DNA of 64,000 nucleotides from Massilia sp. UBA2604 (GTDB lineage Bacteria > Pseudomonadota > Gammaproteobacteria > Burkholderiales > Burkholderiaceae_D), in NCBI GenBank assembly GCA_002339265.1, contig DDKG01000075.1, positions 1 through 64,000 on the forward strand, written 5' to 3'. The position numbers and the translations under genes were made by a program. The notes beneath the pieces are model-generated. The model was not told where the DNA came from, did no database searches, and worked only from the letters and a program-made list of their open reading frames with translations. Below are positions 43,521-51,053 of the stretch, piece after piece (the first letter of the stretch is position 1; every line of letters begins with the position of its first letter).

Positions 43521-44276
43521 TCAGCTGCTGCCGGCACCCGGCCGCGGCCGGTTGAGTTCGGTCTCCCAATGCACAGGGAAGCGCGCGTCGATGGTTGCCT
43601 GCCCCACCTCGTGGAAGCGGAGGCGCTTCTGGTACTGGGTCTGCTGGACGAAGATGAAGACCGGCTTGATGGCAGTCCCGTGAGCGAACTTGCGCTTCAT
43701 GTACACGCCAGGCAGCAGTCCCTTGTTCCCGTTCGGCAGGACGAAGTAGGTGACGCCCTGGCGCGCGATGGTGCGGTTCGAGCGCTGGCTGCCGCTGGCG
43801 CGCGACTCGTAGCCGGCACCATGCTGCACCTTGAGCTGGGACAGCACCTGGCGGATCTGGCCACGGCGGACGTTGCCGTTGGCGTCCAGGTCGGCGCCAG
43901 CGCCTGGCACAGCGAACCAGCCCTGCGGCATCATGCCGTTTGCCTGCAGCATCCGCTCCATCCCCTTCTGGCCACGCGAGCCGCCGAAAATCTGCGGCCC
44001 GAGGAAGCGGTCGGCCGGCGTACCCTTGCCCCATGGATCATCCTTGACCCAGACGCGCGCCTCGAGTCGGTCCCTGGTGGCCGATTTGAGGAACGTGCCA
44101 TTCAGGGCGTAGTTGGTCGGACGATCGAAGACAGAACGCATCTCGTCCTTGAGCGCACCCTGCACGTCCTTCCCGGTACGGGTCAGCGCGATCGCAGCGA
44201 CCACCGGCCCGCGCCGGCCCATCTCCGTGATCCGGCTCGCCACCGCTGGGAAGCTGCTCTTCAAACTCATCCTCAT
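43521..44276 (-). CDS. Phage protein of unknown function upstream of terminase
   Basis: The ATG at 44276 has GAGGAG seven bases upstream and gives 251 residues. The first half is helical and basic. The second half (QGVTYFVLPNGNKGLLPGVYMKRKF and VFIFVQQTQYQKRLRFHE) is beta-rich, like small tail or connector proteins. Its position between the replication module and terminase is unusual for a tail protein. I do not recognise it firmly. Confidence 0.65.
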   Translation of the reverse strand: MRMSLKSSFPAVASRITEMGRRGPVVAAIALTRTGKDVQGALKDEMRSVFDRPTNYALNGTFLKSATRDRLEARVWVKDDPWGKGTPADRFLGPQIFGGSRGQKGMERMLQANGMMPQGWFAVPGAGADLDANGNVRRGQIRQVLSQLKVQHGAGYESRASGSQRSNRTIARQGVTYFVLPNGNKGLLPGVYMKRKFAHGTAIKPVFIFVQQTQYQKRLRFHEVGQATIDARFPVHWETELNRPRPGAGSS

Positions 44277-44319
44277 TGCCCTACTCCTCAAAATTTCCGG
44301 CTTTGCCGCCTACTTCTCA

Positions 44320-44544
44320 AACCCTGCAAGCCTGTAACCCGCATGGATACTGACTCTTGGCAGGGTATGCACACATGCAGGGTTGTTTATGATGTGACGG
44401 TCAAAAAAAAACACATCGGCCCTGCTTATGTCATTCGCGCCTACGTGCGCAAAACCCGGCTAACCCTGCATACCCTGCTGAAACCCACTATCCATGCGGG
44501 TTTCCGGCTTGCAGGGTTTGATTGCTACTCTGCATAACCCTGCA
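44320..44544. repeat. Inverted array of AACCCTGCA repeats (possible replication control region)
   Basis: Five exact copies of AACCCTGCA or its complement lie at 44320, 44376, 44462, 44510 and 44536, with close variants at 44360 and 44471. A 14-base inverted pair, AACCCGCATGGATA, occurs at 44336-44349 and 44489-44502. The left half (44320-44384) mirrors the right half (44462-44518). The last copy enters the end of the primase-helicase gene. The A-rich centre (44401-44413) adds to an origin-like look. Confidence 0.7.
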
Positions 44545-47281
44545 ATGCGCGGTCCGCACGAACCTTGCCCAGCTCCCGGAACTTGGCGATCTGCTCGTCC
44601 AATGGGTGCGGGAAATCGGGGTTCTCGACCACGAACACCATCCTGGTCTTCTTGTGCTTGCTGTCGACGGCCACGCTCTTCTTGGCCTTGTGCTCACGCC
44701 CGCCGATCAGGCCGGCGAACTTGCATAGCGTGAGCGGCTTCTCCCCGCTCTTGTCGCACCACCGCTTGTAGATGATGTACAGGTCCTCCGAGAGGCAGGA
44801 GCAGTACGGCGCATCCAGGTAGCCGTCCTTCCAGGCACGATGGAACGACATCCAGCCGGCAAGGCCGAACTCGATCACACGCTCCTTCGCCAGCGTCATC
44901 GGCGGCTTGGTATGCTCGTTGAAGTCGTCCAGCGGCAGCGTTAGCAGGAAGTGGTAGAACGCTTCGATGGCGCCCTGCGCGATCGCATCCTTGACCTGGT
45001 TGTAGAACGCCGGGTCCTGCTTGCGCCTGGCCTCGATGACCATGAAGCGCCTGTCTTCCAGCTCGATCGGGATCGGCTGCGGCTCGTTCGAGAGGAACAC
45101 CGAGTTCATGTGGTTCCGCTCGTCGCGGGCCGGCAGGTTCTTCTCGTTGATGTTCATGGTCTTGCCGGTGATCATGTACTTGAGCGTGCCGTTGTGGCTG
45201 TACTTGTCGTCGCGCGACAGCACCTCTTCGAACAGCACGAACAGCTTCTTGCTGCGCCAGGATGTGAAGGTCGAGTCCAACTGGTGTTGACTGGCCACCG
45301 TGCCGTAGTCGCCGAAGATCGGGAGCATCACGCCCTCGAAGAACAGCGACTTGCCGGTGCCTTGCTTCTCCCCGAACATCAGCAGCGCCGTCTGCATCTT
45401 GGCGCCAGGGTGCTGCAGGGGATAGGCCAGCCAGCGTAGGATCCACTCCATGTATTCGTCGGCACGGTCCTCGGCGTCGCACAGCGAGGCCAGGAGCGCG
45501 AGGATCGGCTGGATTAGCTTCGGATCGTGCTTCGGCTTGAGCGGCCAGCCCAGGAAGATATTCACGTGGCTGACCGGGTCGGCCAACTGCGTCGGATCGA
45601 ACACCAGGTTGCGAGCCTCGATGGTCTTGCGCTGGGCATGTTCCTGCCACTTGCCGGTTAGCTCGGCGGTGTAGTCGGCGCGAACCGCGCCAAGCGACAT
45701 GACCTGCTGGCCGATCGCATCCCATACCGTCTCGGTCCCGCGCAACAGGGTAAGGTTGTCGAGCATCTCGCCCAGCTTGCCGCCGCTACCGTTACCTTCG
45801 ACGGCCTTGCCGCCGACCAGGGTGGGCAGCGAATCGCGCATGATGGTGCGGCGATTCGGGGCTTTCTCCCAGCCGGCGGCCAACTCCTTGCCGACCCAGG
45901 CCGTGAACGCCGACTTCTTCAAGCGCTGCTTGCGCCGGCTATCCCATACGTCAGTCGTCGGGTAGATCAGCTGGAAGTGTTCGAGCAACACCTCCAGTGT
46001 CGGCGCGCGCATGTCGGACTGGATGTCCTGCGGTTCAGCAGCGGGAACAGCATCAGGCAGCGGTGCGTCATCCAGGTAGGCTGGTGGTTCGTCATCGGAC
46101 GCAGCCGGCTGCGGTTCCTCGGCCATAGTGAGGGCGTGGGAGCGCGCCGCGAGCACCTGCTCACGAACGACACCAAGCGACTCGGCCAGGTAGAGGTCGT
46201 TGTAATCGGATTCCTTGCTGTCGCCGGCGCGGTTGGAAAAGAACGGGATCGACACCGAGGCGTTGCCGACGGCCCGAGCTGCAGCGCGCGATCGGGATAC
46301 ACCGGCATTTTCGAACTTGAGCCCAGGCTGCGCGCGGCGGCCTGAACGGACATCAGCCTCAATATACGGTGTCCCGGTAACGTCCTCGCGCCAGGTAGCG
46401 CGGACAGTTACGGTATCGCCGCCGGCACTCGCCAGCTCGTGGTCCATGCTGTCGATGACGGGTTCCCACGCGGTGTCGTATTCCTTGAGCAGGAACTCGC
46501 CAAGCCGCGCAATTACGCGCATGTCGTCGTCGGCGTGGAACAGCAAGTGCGCTTCAGGGAACAGCTCACGGAGCAGTTTTGCGACTGGCAGCAGGTTCCC
46601 GGCATTGAATGCGACCATGACTGGCGTGTCGAAATCGGTCGCCATGCGCACTGTCTCGCAGGTTGCGTAGCCTTCGCCAATCTCAATCAGCCGGGTTTCT
46701 GCACTCAGGCGGCCGAGCAGACAGGCACCGGCAACCATATCGATGCCGCTGCTGAACCGCTTCTCGCCATCCGGCTGGATGCGCTGGAGGCCCGCCAGCG
46801 TGGCACCGGCTTCGCTGTACTTCATCACCGGCACCAACAGAACGCCATCCGGATCAACGCGCGTCTTCTCGCCCTGGACGCGCTTGCGTGCCAGGTACGC
46901 CGATGGCTGATCACTGTCGGCCGCCGCAGCCCACGCTTGGCGGGCGCGGCCAGCAGCCAGCTCGGCCTTGCGTTGCTTGCGTTCCGCCTCCGCGCGCTCG
47001 TGCGCGGCCTGCTTGCGCTCCGCTTCGGCGCGCTCTTCTGGCGACAGGCCGGCCCAGTCCATCGTGACCGGGATCGAGTTCGGGTTTTGCCCCTGCCACA
47101 CACCGAAGGCGCCCGTCACGATCTTGCGGCCCGACTTGAGCTCGATCTCGCGAAGGACGTACCAAGCCTTTTTCTTGGGACCGAACCGCTGTGCCTTACC
47201 GTTCAGGACAGGATGGCCGTCCGGCAGCCTGGGCAGACCCTCTGCCGCCATTTGCTGGATGACTTCCTCACGCGTCAGCAT
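44525..47281 (-). CDS. Primase-helicase (Toprim plus D5/DUF5906-type ATPase)
   Basis: The 918-residue protein fuses two replication activities. A Toprim domain (about 185-300) carries LIEIGEGYATCETV with the catalytic glutamate and the LLFHADDD acidic cluster. A superfamily 3/D5-like helicase (about 560-800) has Walker A FGEKQGTGKS near residue 635 and Walker B KKLFVLFEEV. A charged helix joins them to an N-terminal region. It would prime and unwind phage DNA. The gene overlaps a small upstream gene by 14 bases. Inverted repeats at its 3' end may be its template. Confidence 0.9.
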   Translation of the reverse strand: MLTREEVIQQMAAEGLPRLPDGHPVLNGKAQRFGPKKKAWYVLREIELKSGRKIVTGAFGVWQGQNPNSIPVTMDWAGLSPEERAEAERKQAAHERAEAERKQRKAELAAGRARQAWAAAADSDQPSAYLARKRVQGEKTRVDPDGVLLVPVMKYSEAGATLAGLQRIQPDGEKRFSSGIDMVAGACLLGRLSAETRLIEIGEGYATCETVRMATDFDTPVMVAFNAGNLLPVAKLLRELFPEAHLLFHADDDMRVIARLGEFLLKEYDTAWEPVIDSMDHELASAGGDTVTVRATWREDVTGTPYIEADVRSGRRAQPGLKFENAGVSRSRAAARAVGNASVSIPFFSNRAGDSKESDYNDLYLAESLGVVREQVLAARSHALTMAEEPQPAASDDEPPAYLDDAPLPDAVPAAEPQDIQSDMRAPTLEVLLEHFQLIYPTTDVWDSRRKQRLKKSAFTAWVGKELAAGWEKAPNRRTIMRDSLPTLVGGKAVEGNGSGGKLGEMLDNLTLLRGTETVWDAIGQQVMSLGAVRADYTAELTGKWQEHAQRKTIEARNLVFDPTQLADPVSHVNIFLGWPLKPKHDPKLIQPILALLASLCDAEDRADEYMEWILRWLAYPLQHPGAKMQTALLMFGEKQGTGKSLFFEGVMLPIFGDYGTVASQHQLDSTFTSWRSKKLFVLFEEVLSRDDKYSHNGTLKYMITGKTMNINEKNLPARDERNHMNSVFLSNEPQPIPIELEDRRFMVIEARRKQDPAFYNQVKDAIAQGAIEAFYHFLLTLPLDDFNEHTKPPMTLAKERVIEFGLAGWMSFHRAWKDGYLDAPYCSCLSEDLYIIYKRWCDKSGEKPLTLCKFAGLIGGREHKAKKSVAVDSKHKKTRMVFVVENPDFPHPLDEQIAKFRELGKVRADRALQGYAE

Positions 47282-47438
47282 GGTCGGCTCCCTTCATCGC
47301 GCGGGCTTCGGCCAGCATGCATTGCAGGCGCGCGAGGATGCGCGCCTTTTCTTCCGGGCTCCGAACCGCGGGGCTGGCAGGGAGTAAATCCCACGGCGCC
47401 ACGCGCTCTTGGGCGGTCTGTTGCGATTCAGCTGTCAT
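47268..47438 (-). CDS. Small protein coupled to the primase-helicase
   Basis: The ATG at 47438 gives 56 residues (MTAESQQTAQERVAPWDLLP). It contains a helix EEKARILARLQCMLAEARAMK. The frame overlaps both the upstream CII-like gene and the primase start, which suggests translational coupling. Function unknown; an adaptor or antirepressor-like peptide is possible. Confidence 0.6.
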   Translation of the reverse strand: MTAESQQTAQERVAPWDLLPASPAVRSPEEKARILARLQCMLAEARAMKGADHADA

Positions 47439-47919
47439 TGGAACGATGGGTTGGTACACCAGCCACGGGCGGCCGGCAGTAAATCTGGAACATCAGGGCC
47501 ATCAGCTCCTGGGTGGTCTTGTGCATCTGCTGGCCGATCTCCTGGAGGTCTTCGCGCTCGCGACCGTCAATCTCACCGTCGGCAATGGCAGCCGTGTAGG
47601 TAGCCGACAGGCGGCCCAGCTCGACGTACAGCTCGTGGAATTTGGCCTGCAGCTCTTCGCCACTCACACCCTCACCTTCGGGCAGCTGGACGAACACGCC
47701 GCCGCTTGCAGCGGCCACGGCCTGGGCGAAATGCGTCGTGCCAGCATAGGCCTGGATCAGCAGCGCGGTGTCCACGCGCATGCCCTGACCCTTGACCTCG
47801 TACACACGCGCTTCTAGAGCGGTCTTGGTCAATCCAAGCGTCCCAGCAGTGCCGTTCCACCCGTGCACCTTGATCATTTCTTGGTAAGCGGACAATAAAT
47901 CCACAGTGTTTCCTTCCAT
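47428..47919 (-). CDS. CII-like phage regulatory protein
   Basis: The 163-residue protein has an N-terminal helix-turn-helix-like section (VHGWNGTAGTLGLTKTALEARV). The remainder is charged and helical. It resembles the phage regulatory protein CII/YmfL group found downstream of Cro genes. It stands second in the leftward operon after the Cro-like gene, as cII does after cro in lambda. DNA targets are not evident. Confidence 0.7.
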   Translation of the reverse strand: MEGNTVDLLSAYQEMIKVHGWNGTAGTLGLTKTALEARVYEVKGQGMRVDTALLIQAYAGTTHFAQAVAAASGGVFVQLPEGEGVSGEELQAKFHELYVELGRLSATYTAAIADGEIDGREREDLQEIGQQMHKTTQELMALMFQIYCRPPVAGVPTHRSNDS

Positions 47920-48125
47920 TCCTTGGGTGTTGCGATTCGATCAAGAGCAGTAATCTTGTGCAACCTTGCCAACAAACTATTTCCTATGTGCAACTTAAAA
48001 ACCGCACGGAAGCTCGATCCGACTCTTGGTGATGAATCGCTAGCTTTCGAACTGACCGTACTTACTGGCAGTGGGCCTCTGATTACGCTACGGGCGCTGG
48101 AGACCCCGGCTGGATTGATGTGGAC

Positions 48126-48380
48126 CTACGAACTTGGAACTGCGGCGAGCGCGTCAAAAGTAGGCGACGTCGCCGAAATAACAGCTACGCGGGACTCGGT
48201 GCAATGACGTTCATGGAGACCAACGATTGCCGAGAGGGTGGTGCTGAGACACCGGGCTTGACCGTTCAGGATGCGATTTACGGTAGGCTGGGAAGTTTTG
48301 AGCTCCGCTGCCAAACGCGTTTCACTCCACTCGGTCCGCTGCTTGATTTCCCTGAGAAGGGTCGAAGGGTCTTTGTCCAT
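48126..48380 (-). CDS. Cro-like repressor
   Basis: From the ATG at 48380 the frame encodes 84 residues. Residues 8-55 form a helix-turn-helix (TRLAAELKTSQPTVNRILNG). It is divergent from the CI-like gene, with three operators in the gap. No Shine-Dalgarno is seen, and the likely -10 lies so close to the ATG that the message may have almost no leader. The last 30 residues have no recognised fold. Confidence 0.75.
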   Translation of the reverse strand: MDKDPSTLLREIKQRTEWSETRLAAELKTSQPTVNRILNGQARCLSTTLSAIVGLHERHCTESRVAVISATSPTFDALAAVPSS

Positions 48381-48389
48381 AGCTTGCAG

Positions 48390-48416
48390 TCTATACGCGA
48401 ATGAATAGGAGCGCAA
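48390..48416 (-). promoter_or_regulatory. Candidate leftward early promoter (cro)
   Basis: On the minus strand TTGCGC and TATAGA are separated by 15 bases, and the boxes overlap operators O1 and O2. The layout matches the promoter at 50241-50268 that lies under the second operator pair. Confidence 0.5.
48391..48408. promoter_or_regulatory. Phage operator O1
   Basis: The sequence CTATACGCGAATGAATAG is an imperfect 18-bp dyad. It belongs to a set of five related sites in this prophage and covers the -10 region of the leftward promoter. Confidence 0.75.
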
Positions 48417-48431
48417 TACTCAAATGAATAG
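48414..48431. promoter_or_regulatory. Phage operator O2
   Basis: CAATACTCAAATGAATAG matches the complement of the site at 50226-50243 at 16 of 18 positions. It lies between O1 and O3. Confidence 0.7.
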
Positions 48432-48435
48432 ATTG

Positions 48436-48465
48436 TTGTGTGCGCCCTATACGCGTGCGTATAGT
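48436..48465 (+). promoter_or_regulatory. Candidate cI maintenance promoter, leaderless
   Basis: TTGTGT and TATAGT are separated by 18 bases. The expected transcription start falls at or next to the cI ATG (48472), which has no ribosome site. A leaderless message is likely, as for lambda cI from PRM. Operator O3 covers the spacer and -10. Confidence 0.55.
48447..48464. promoter_or_regulatory. Phage operator O3
   Basis: CTATACGCGTGCGTATAG is a perfect 8-2-8 palindrome overlapping the putative cI promoter. Repressor bound here would shut off its own gene. Confidence 0.75.
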
Positions 48466-48471
48466 TTCGGT

Positions 48472-49176
48472 ATGAACATCTCAACCAGGCTCGACCAAGC
48501 CATGCAAAGGGCCGGCATCCCGTCACAGAGCGCCCTAGCTCGGGCGTCAGGCGTGCCCCAGCCCACGATTAACCGAATCCTCAAAGGATCTGGCAAGAAA
48601 GGGCCGGAGACCAATACGATTGCTGCGCTTGCTGCCGCGTGCAACGTCGCAGCCCAGTGGCTGACCGATGGCACTGGCGCCATGGACCGCGAACCGCAAG
48701 CCTCACCGGATGAGGCCGAAATGATTGAGGTATCAGTAAGTGCTGAGTCACGTAAATTTGTCCCCATTCGGGTTGTCTCTCGCTATATCCACGCAGGCAT
48801 TGGTGGGCATGGCGGAGATGTCGAGTACGAGGACCATGCAGTGCTGACCCTGCCACTATCTTGGGTCGAAGAGAAAAGGCTCTCCCCTTCAAAGTTAGTT
48901 GCGATACGGGTGACAGGCGAAAGTATGTACCCTACGCTTAAGCGTGGTCATATTGTCATCGTCAATACTGCTGACAATGACCCTCGAACACTAGTAGATG
49001 GGAAACTTTATGCAGTAAATCATAATGAGAAGCCTTGCGTGAAGCGGCTCGAATACACGGGCGGGCAATGGTTTCTAACATCAGACAATCGCTTGCCGGA
49101 GTTCCGTAGTCGCCCAGTCGACGAGAGCACTGAGATCATTGGAAGAGTCATTACAGCTGTGGAAAACTTTATCTGA
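48472..49176 (+). CDS. CI-like repressor with S24 (LexA-type) self-cleaving domain
   Basis: The start at 48472 (MNISTRLDQAMQRAGIPSQS) gives 234 residues. A helix-turn-helix lies at about 20-38 (SALARASGVPQPTINRILKG). After a linker, an S24 peptidase domain carries the cleavage site Ala108-Gly109 (YIHAGIGG), the serine at 151 (TGESMYP) and lysine 191 (CVKRLEY). It should hold lysogeny and be cleaved with RecA help after DNA damage. It heads a three-gene lysogeny operon: the next ATG overlaps its stop. Confidence 0.92.
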   Translation: MNISTRLDQAMQRAGIPSQSALARASGVPQPTINRILKGSGKKGPETNTIAALAAACNVAAQWLTDGTGAMDREPQASPDEAEMIEVSVSAESRKFVPIRVVSRYIHAGIGGHGGDVEYEDHAVLTLPLSWVEEKRLSPSKLVAIRVTGESMYPTLKRGHIVIVNTADNDPRTLVDGKLYAVNHNEKPCVKRLEYTGGQWFLTSDNRLPEFRSRPVDESTEIIGRVITAVENFI

Positions 49177-49466
49177 TGAAGATACAAGTTGCCGAAGTTA
49201 CGCCGTACGGATCGCCAATATTGATTGCGGTTGTAGAAGCGAAATTTATAGACGCTGAGCATGGCAATGCCCTGATCTTACGGATTCAGCCGCATTTTCC
49301 GCTTCATCCGATCATGCTTGTCGCAGTCCACGAGAAGGGCTTCAAAGCGCATGCGCACTTTCAAACACACCTTCTTTTGGCGCTGATTCAGTTGGAATAT
49401 CTTGACCTCTCCGAACTTGATCTCAACGCAGAACCGCCGGCCACTGACGATGAACTTCCTTTTTAA
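49176..49466 (+). CDS. Small lysogeny-operon protein with an SSB-like acidic C-terminal tip
   Basis: This 96-residue protein starts at an ATG that overlaps the cI stop, so it is made in the lysogen. Its body is beta-rich and slightly basic-hydrophobic (GSPILIAVVEAKFIDAE). The last residues are TDDELPF, close to the DDDIPF tip by which SSB recruits PriA, RecO, ExoI and other repair enzymes. No OB-fold is evident. It could compete for or recruit these host partners. The family is unknown to me. Confidence 0.75.
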   Translation: MKIQVAEVTPYGSPILIAVVEAKFIDAEHGNALILRIQPHFPLHPIMLVAVHEKGFKAHAHFQTHLLLALIQLEYLDLSELDLNAEPPATDDELPF

Positions 49467-49476
49467 AGATTGAACG

Positions 49477-50166
49477 ATGCTACGACATGTATCACAGCTC
49501 GCCTTTGTGCTTGCCTCGGCTGTAGGTTTAAGCGCCTGCCAGCCTGACCAAGCCTCTATCTCGCAGACTGCACCCACTCAAACCAGGGCACCTCAACCGG
49601 CGGCCAGTGCTAATCAAAAGACATACGATGGCCCGTTCGGACTGGCAGCAGGAATGCCTATCGCGGAGATTTCAGCCCTTGGGTTTCAAACCGCCCCTGG
49701 TCAATCTTCTGTTTTCGTCGGGGAACCGCCGAAGCCGCTAGAAGGCGTTGATGAGTATGCAGTCATAGCTACTCCAAAGGCTGGGCTATGTCGACTTCGA
49801 GCGACTACCAATGTTTCCGCAGTAAATGGTGACGGCGAACAGTTGCGGGCTGCGGTCGATAGGATCGCTGACCTGATGGCAATCAGATATGGGGAACATT
49901 CTATGAGAGCAGACCTCAACGATCGCGAAGTGTATAAGAGCAATCCTCAGCTCTGGATGCTCGGACTAACTGACAATTCGGTGATGTATGGATATGTTTG
50001 GAACGGCACCAAAACAAAAAAGCCGCTGCCGAACCGAATTACAAACATCGAAGTGACCGCCCAAGCCGAGTCCGTTGATAAGGGCATCGTCTCAATTCTG
50101 TACAGCTTCGACAACTTCGACGACTGCCGTCAAGAGAACCAAGCGCGCGCGGCCTCCAAGCTGTAG
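49477..50166 (+). CDS. Lipoprotein expressed with the repressor
   Basis: The 229-residue protein has a type II signal peptide (MLRHVSQLAFVLASAVGLSAC) with lipobox LSAC at Cys21. A proline/glutamine-rich tether (about 25-48) precedes a domain beginning YDGPFGLAAGMPIAEISALG, like small periplasmic proteins with paired domains. Residue +2 is glutamine, so outer-membrane sorting is expected. Co-expression with the repressor and a terminator 22 bases later make it a likely lysogenic conversion factor, for example superinfection exclusion at the surface. Confidence 0.75.
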   Translation: MLRHVSQLAFVLASAVGLSACQPDQASISQTAPTQTRAPQPAASANQKTYDGPFGLAAGMPIAEISALGFQTAPGQSSVFVGEPPKPLEGVDEYAVIATPKAGLCRLRATTNVSAVNGDGEQLRAAVDRIADLMAIRYGEHSMRADLNDREVYKSNPQLWMLGLTDNSVMYGYVWNGTKTKKPLPNRITNIEVTAQAESVDKGIVSILYSFDNFDDCRQENQARAASKL

Positions 50167-50187
50167 CGCAACCCTCCGACCGACGTG

Positions 50188-50217
50188 AGTGCTCTGTACC
50201 ACAGGGCACTTTTTTTT
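50188..50217 (+). terminator. Terminator of the lysogeny operon
   Basis: AGTGCTCTG pairs with CAGGGCACT (one G-T pair) around a five-base loop, followed by seven T. It separates the cI transcript from the second operator pair. Confidence 0.88.
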
Positions 50218-50225
50218 GCGTCAAT

Positions 50226-50243
50226 CTATTCATTCGCGTATTG
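50226..50243. promoter_or_regulatory. Phage operator O4
   Basis: CTATTCATTCGCGTATTG is the complement-type match of O1 and O2. It lies next to O5 with almost the same spacing as O2 to O1. Confidence 0.75.
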
Positions 50244-50268
50244 CATTGTCTATTCGTTCGTGTATAGT
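50241..50268 (+). promoter_or_regulatory. Candidate promoter of the rightward operon
   Basis: TTGCAT and TATAGT are separated by 16 bases and overlap operators O4 and O5. Transcription would start about 22 bases before the first small gene, which has GGAG ahead of its ATG. Confidence 0.6.
50250..50267. promoter_or_regulatory. Phage operator O5
   Basis: CTATTCGTTCGTGTATAG fits the same dyad consensus as O1-O4 and covers the -10 box of the rightward promoter. Confidence 0.75.
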
Positions 50269-50296
50269 TCGTTTCATCAACTTTGATGGAGCGCAC

Positions 50297-50452
50297 ATGA
50301 ACTTCTACCGCGTCATTGTCCGTACTGCACTCGCAGCCCACGTCTGCAACATCTCAGCTGGCTCGACCGCAGAGGCTGCGGAAGTCGCCGCAACTCAGTT
50401 TGCAAGCGTCCCGTGCGGCATCACCGTCACCAATCGCCAGGTGCGGGCATGA
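50297..50452 (+). CDS. First small protein of the rightward operon
   Basis: This 51-residue protein (MNFYRVIVRTALAAHVCNIS) starts 29 bases after the operator pair, with GGAG upstream. It has no recognised domain. Its stop overlaps the next start (ATGA), which indicates coupled translation. Being first, it should be the most strongly expressed gene on induction. Confidence 0.65.
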   Translation: MNFYRVIVRTALAAHVCNISAGSTAEAAEVAATQFASVPCGITVTNRQVRA

Positions 50453-50715
50453 GCTCCGCCGCCGCACCAACCGTATGGCCGAAGTCCGGCAACGAACTGG
50501 TCGACGGCCTCATGAAGGCGGCTTTTGACCGCCCTCGCGATCCGCGCAGCTACCCCTACAAGCTGGGCGCTTTTAGCCTGCTCGCGAGCCGCGCTACCAA
50601 TGCCCCGCTCGCTCGGCCATATGCACCCGGCACGGTGGACTTCGACGCTTTTCATGCTGGCGTAGATGAAGGCCAGGCGATCTGGAAACGTCACAAATTG
50701 GAGACCGCCCAATGA
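50449..50715 (+). CDS. Small rightward-operon protein
   Basis: An 88-residue protein (MSSAAAPTVWPKSGNELVDG) that overlaps both neighbours by ATGA junctions. A helical end (DFDAFHAGVDEGQAIWKRHKLE) resembles the small accessory proteins of Betaproteobacteria phages, including those that contain a DEGxxxWK pattern. Function unknown. Confidence 0.6.
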   Translation: MSSAAAPTVWPKSGNELVDGLMKAAFDRPRDPRSYPYKLGAFSLLASRATNAPLARPYAPGTVDFDAFHAGVDEGQAIWKRHKLETAQ

Positions 50716-50951
50716 CCACGGTCGCCACCCTTCGGTCCGCCATCGCAAGCTGCGCCACTCAGGCAAGTGAGGATGCGCCGAGCAGCTGCGATCTTCGCCT
50801 CGCCGTCTTCGTCGCGCGCCTGTCTGGCTGCATGGAGTCGCTCGGCGACCACGAGCTGGACGCAATGCTATGGGGCCTGTTCGACCACGACCGCCCAGCG
50901 CCGCCACGCGACACGTCCATCCCGCAGCTGACGATCCTCGGAGCTGCGTGA
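50712..50951 (+). CDS. Small rightward-operon protein
   Basis: A 79-residue protein (MTTVATLRSAIASCATQAS) with two cysteines in the first half and a helical middle. It overlaps the previous gene by four bases. No domain is recognised. Confidence 0.55.
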   Translation: MTTVATLRSAIASCATQASEDAPSSCDLRLAVFVARLSGCMESLGDHELDAMLWGLFDHDRPAPPRDTSIPQLTILGAA

Positions 50952-50952
50952 T

Positions 50953-51051
50953 ATGGGCTTTTTCGCTCTCTACCGCTACTACCGCTTCATCGGCAAACCG
51001 TTCCTCCTGTCCGTGCAGCTGGCCCGCCAGCACCGGATGCCGAGGCGGTAG
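50953..51051 (+). CDS. Very small basic, aromatic protein
   Basis: A 32-residue frame starts one base after the previous stop (MGFFALYRYYRFIGKPFLLS). It is rich in tyrosine, phenylalanine and arginine and could sit on a membrane surface. The packing between two coupled genes supports it, but so short a frame could be chance. Confidence 0.45.
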   Translation: MGFFALYRYYRFIGKPFLLSVQLARQHRMPRR

Positions 51052-51053
51052 CC

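Noticed and set aside
44320..44544. CRISPR-like repeat array
   Set aside because: Repeats are 9 bases, in both orientations, with irregular spacing and a global dyad. There are no uniform spacers and no cas genes.
47923..48207. Plus-strand frame downstream of the Cro-like gene
   Set aside because: The part from 47986 has a fairly natural composition, but it is antisense to the Cro end and to the leader of the CII-like gene. It has no ribosome site and runs against the leftward early transcript. I kept it out for lack of support.
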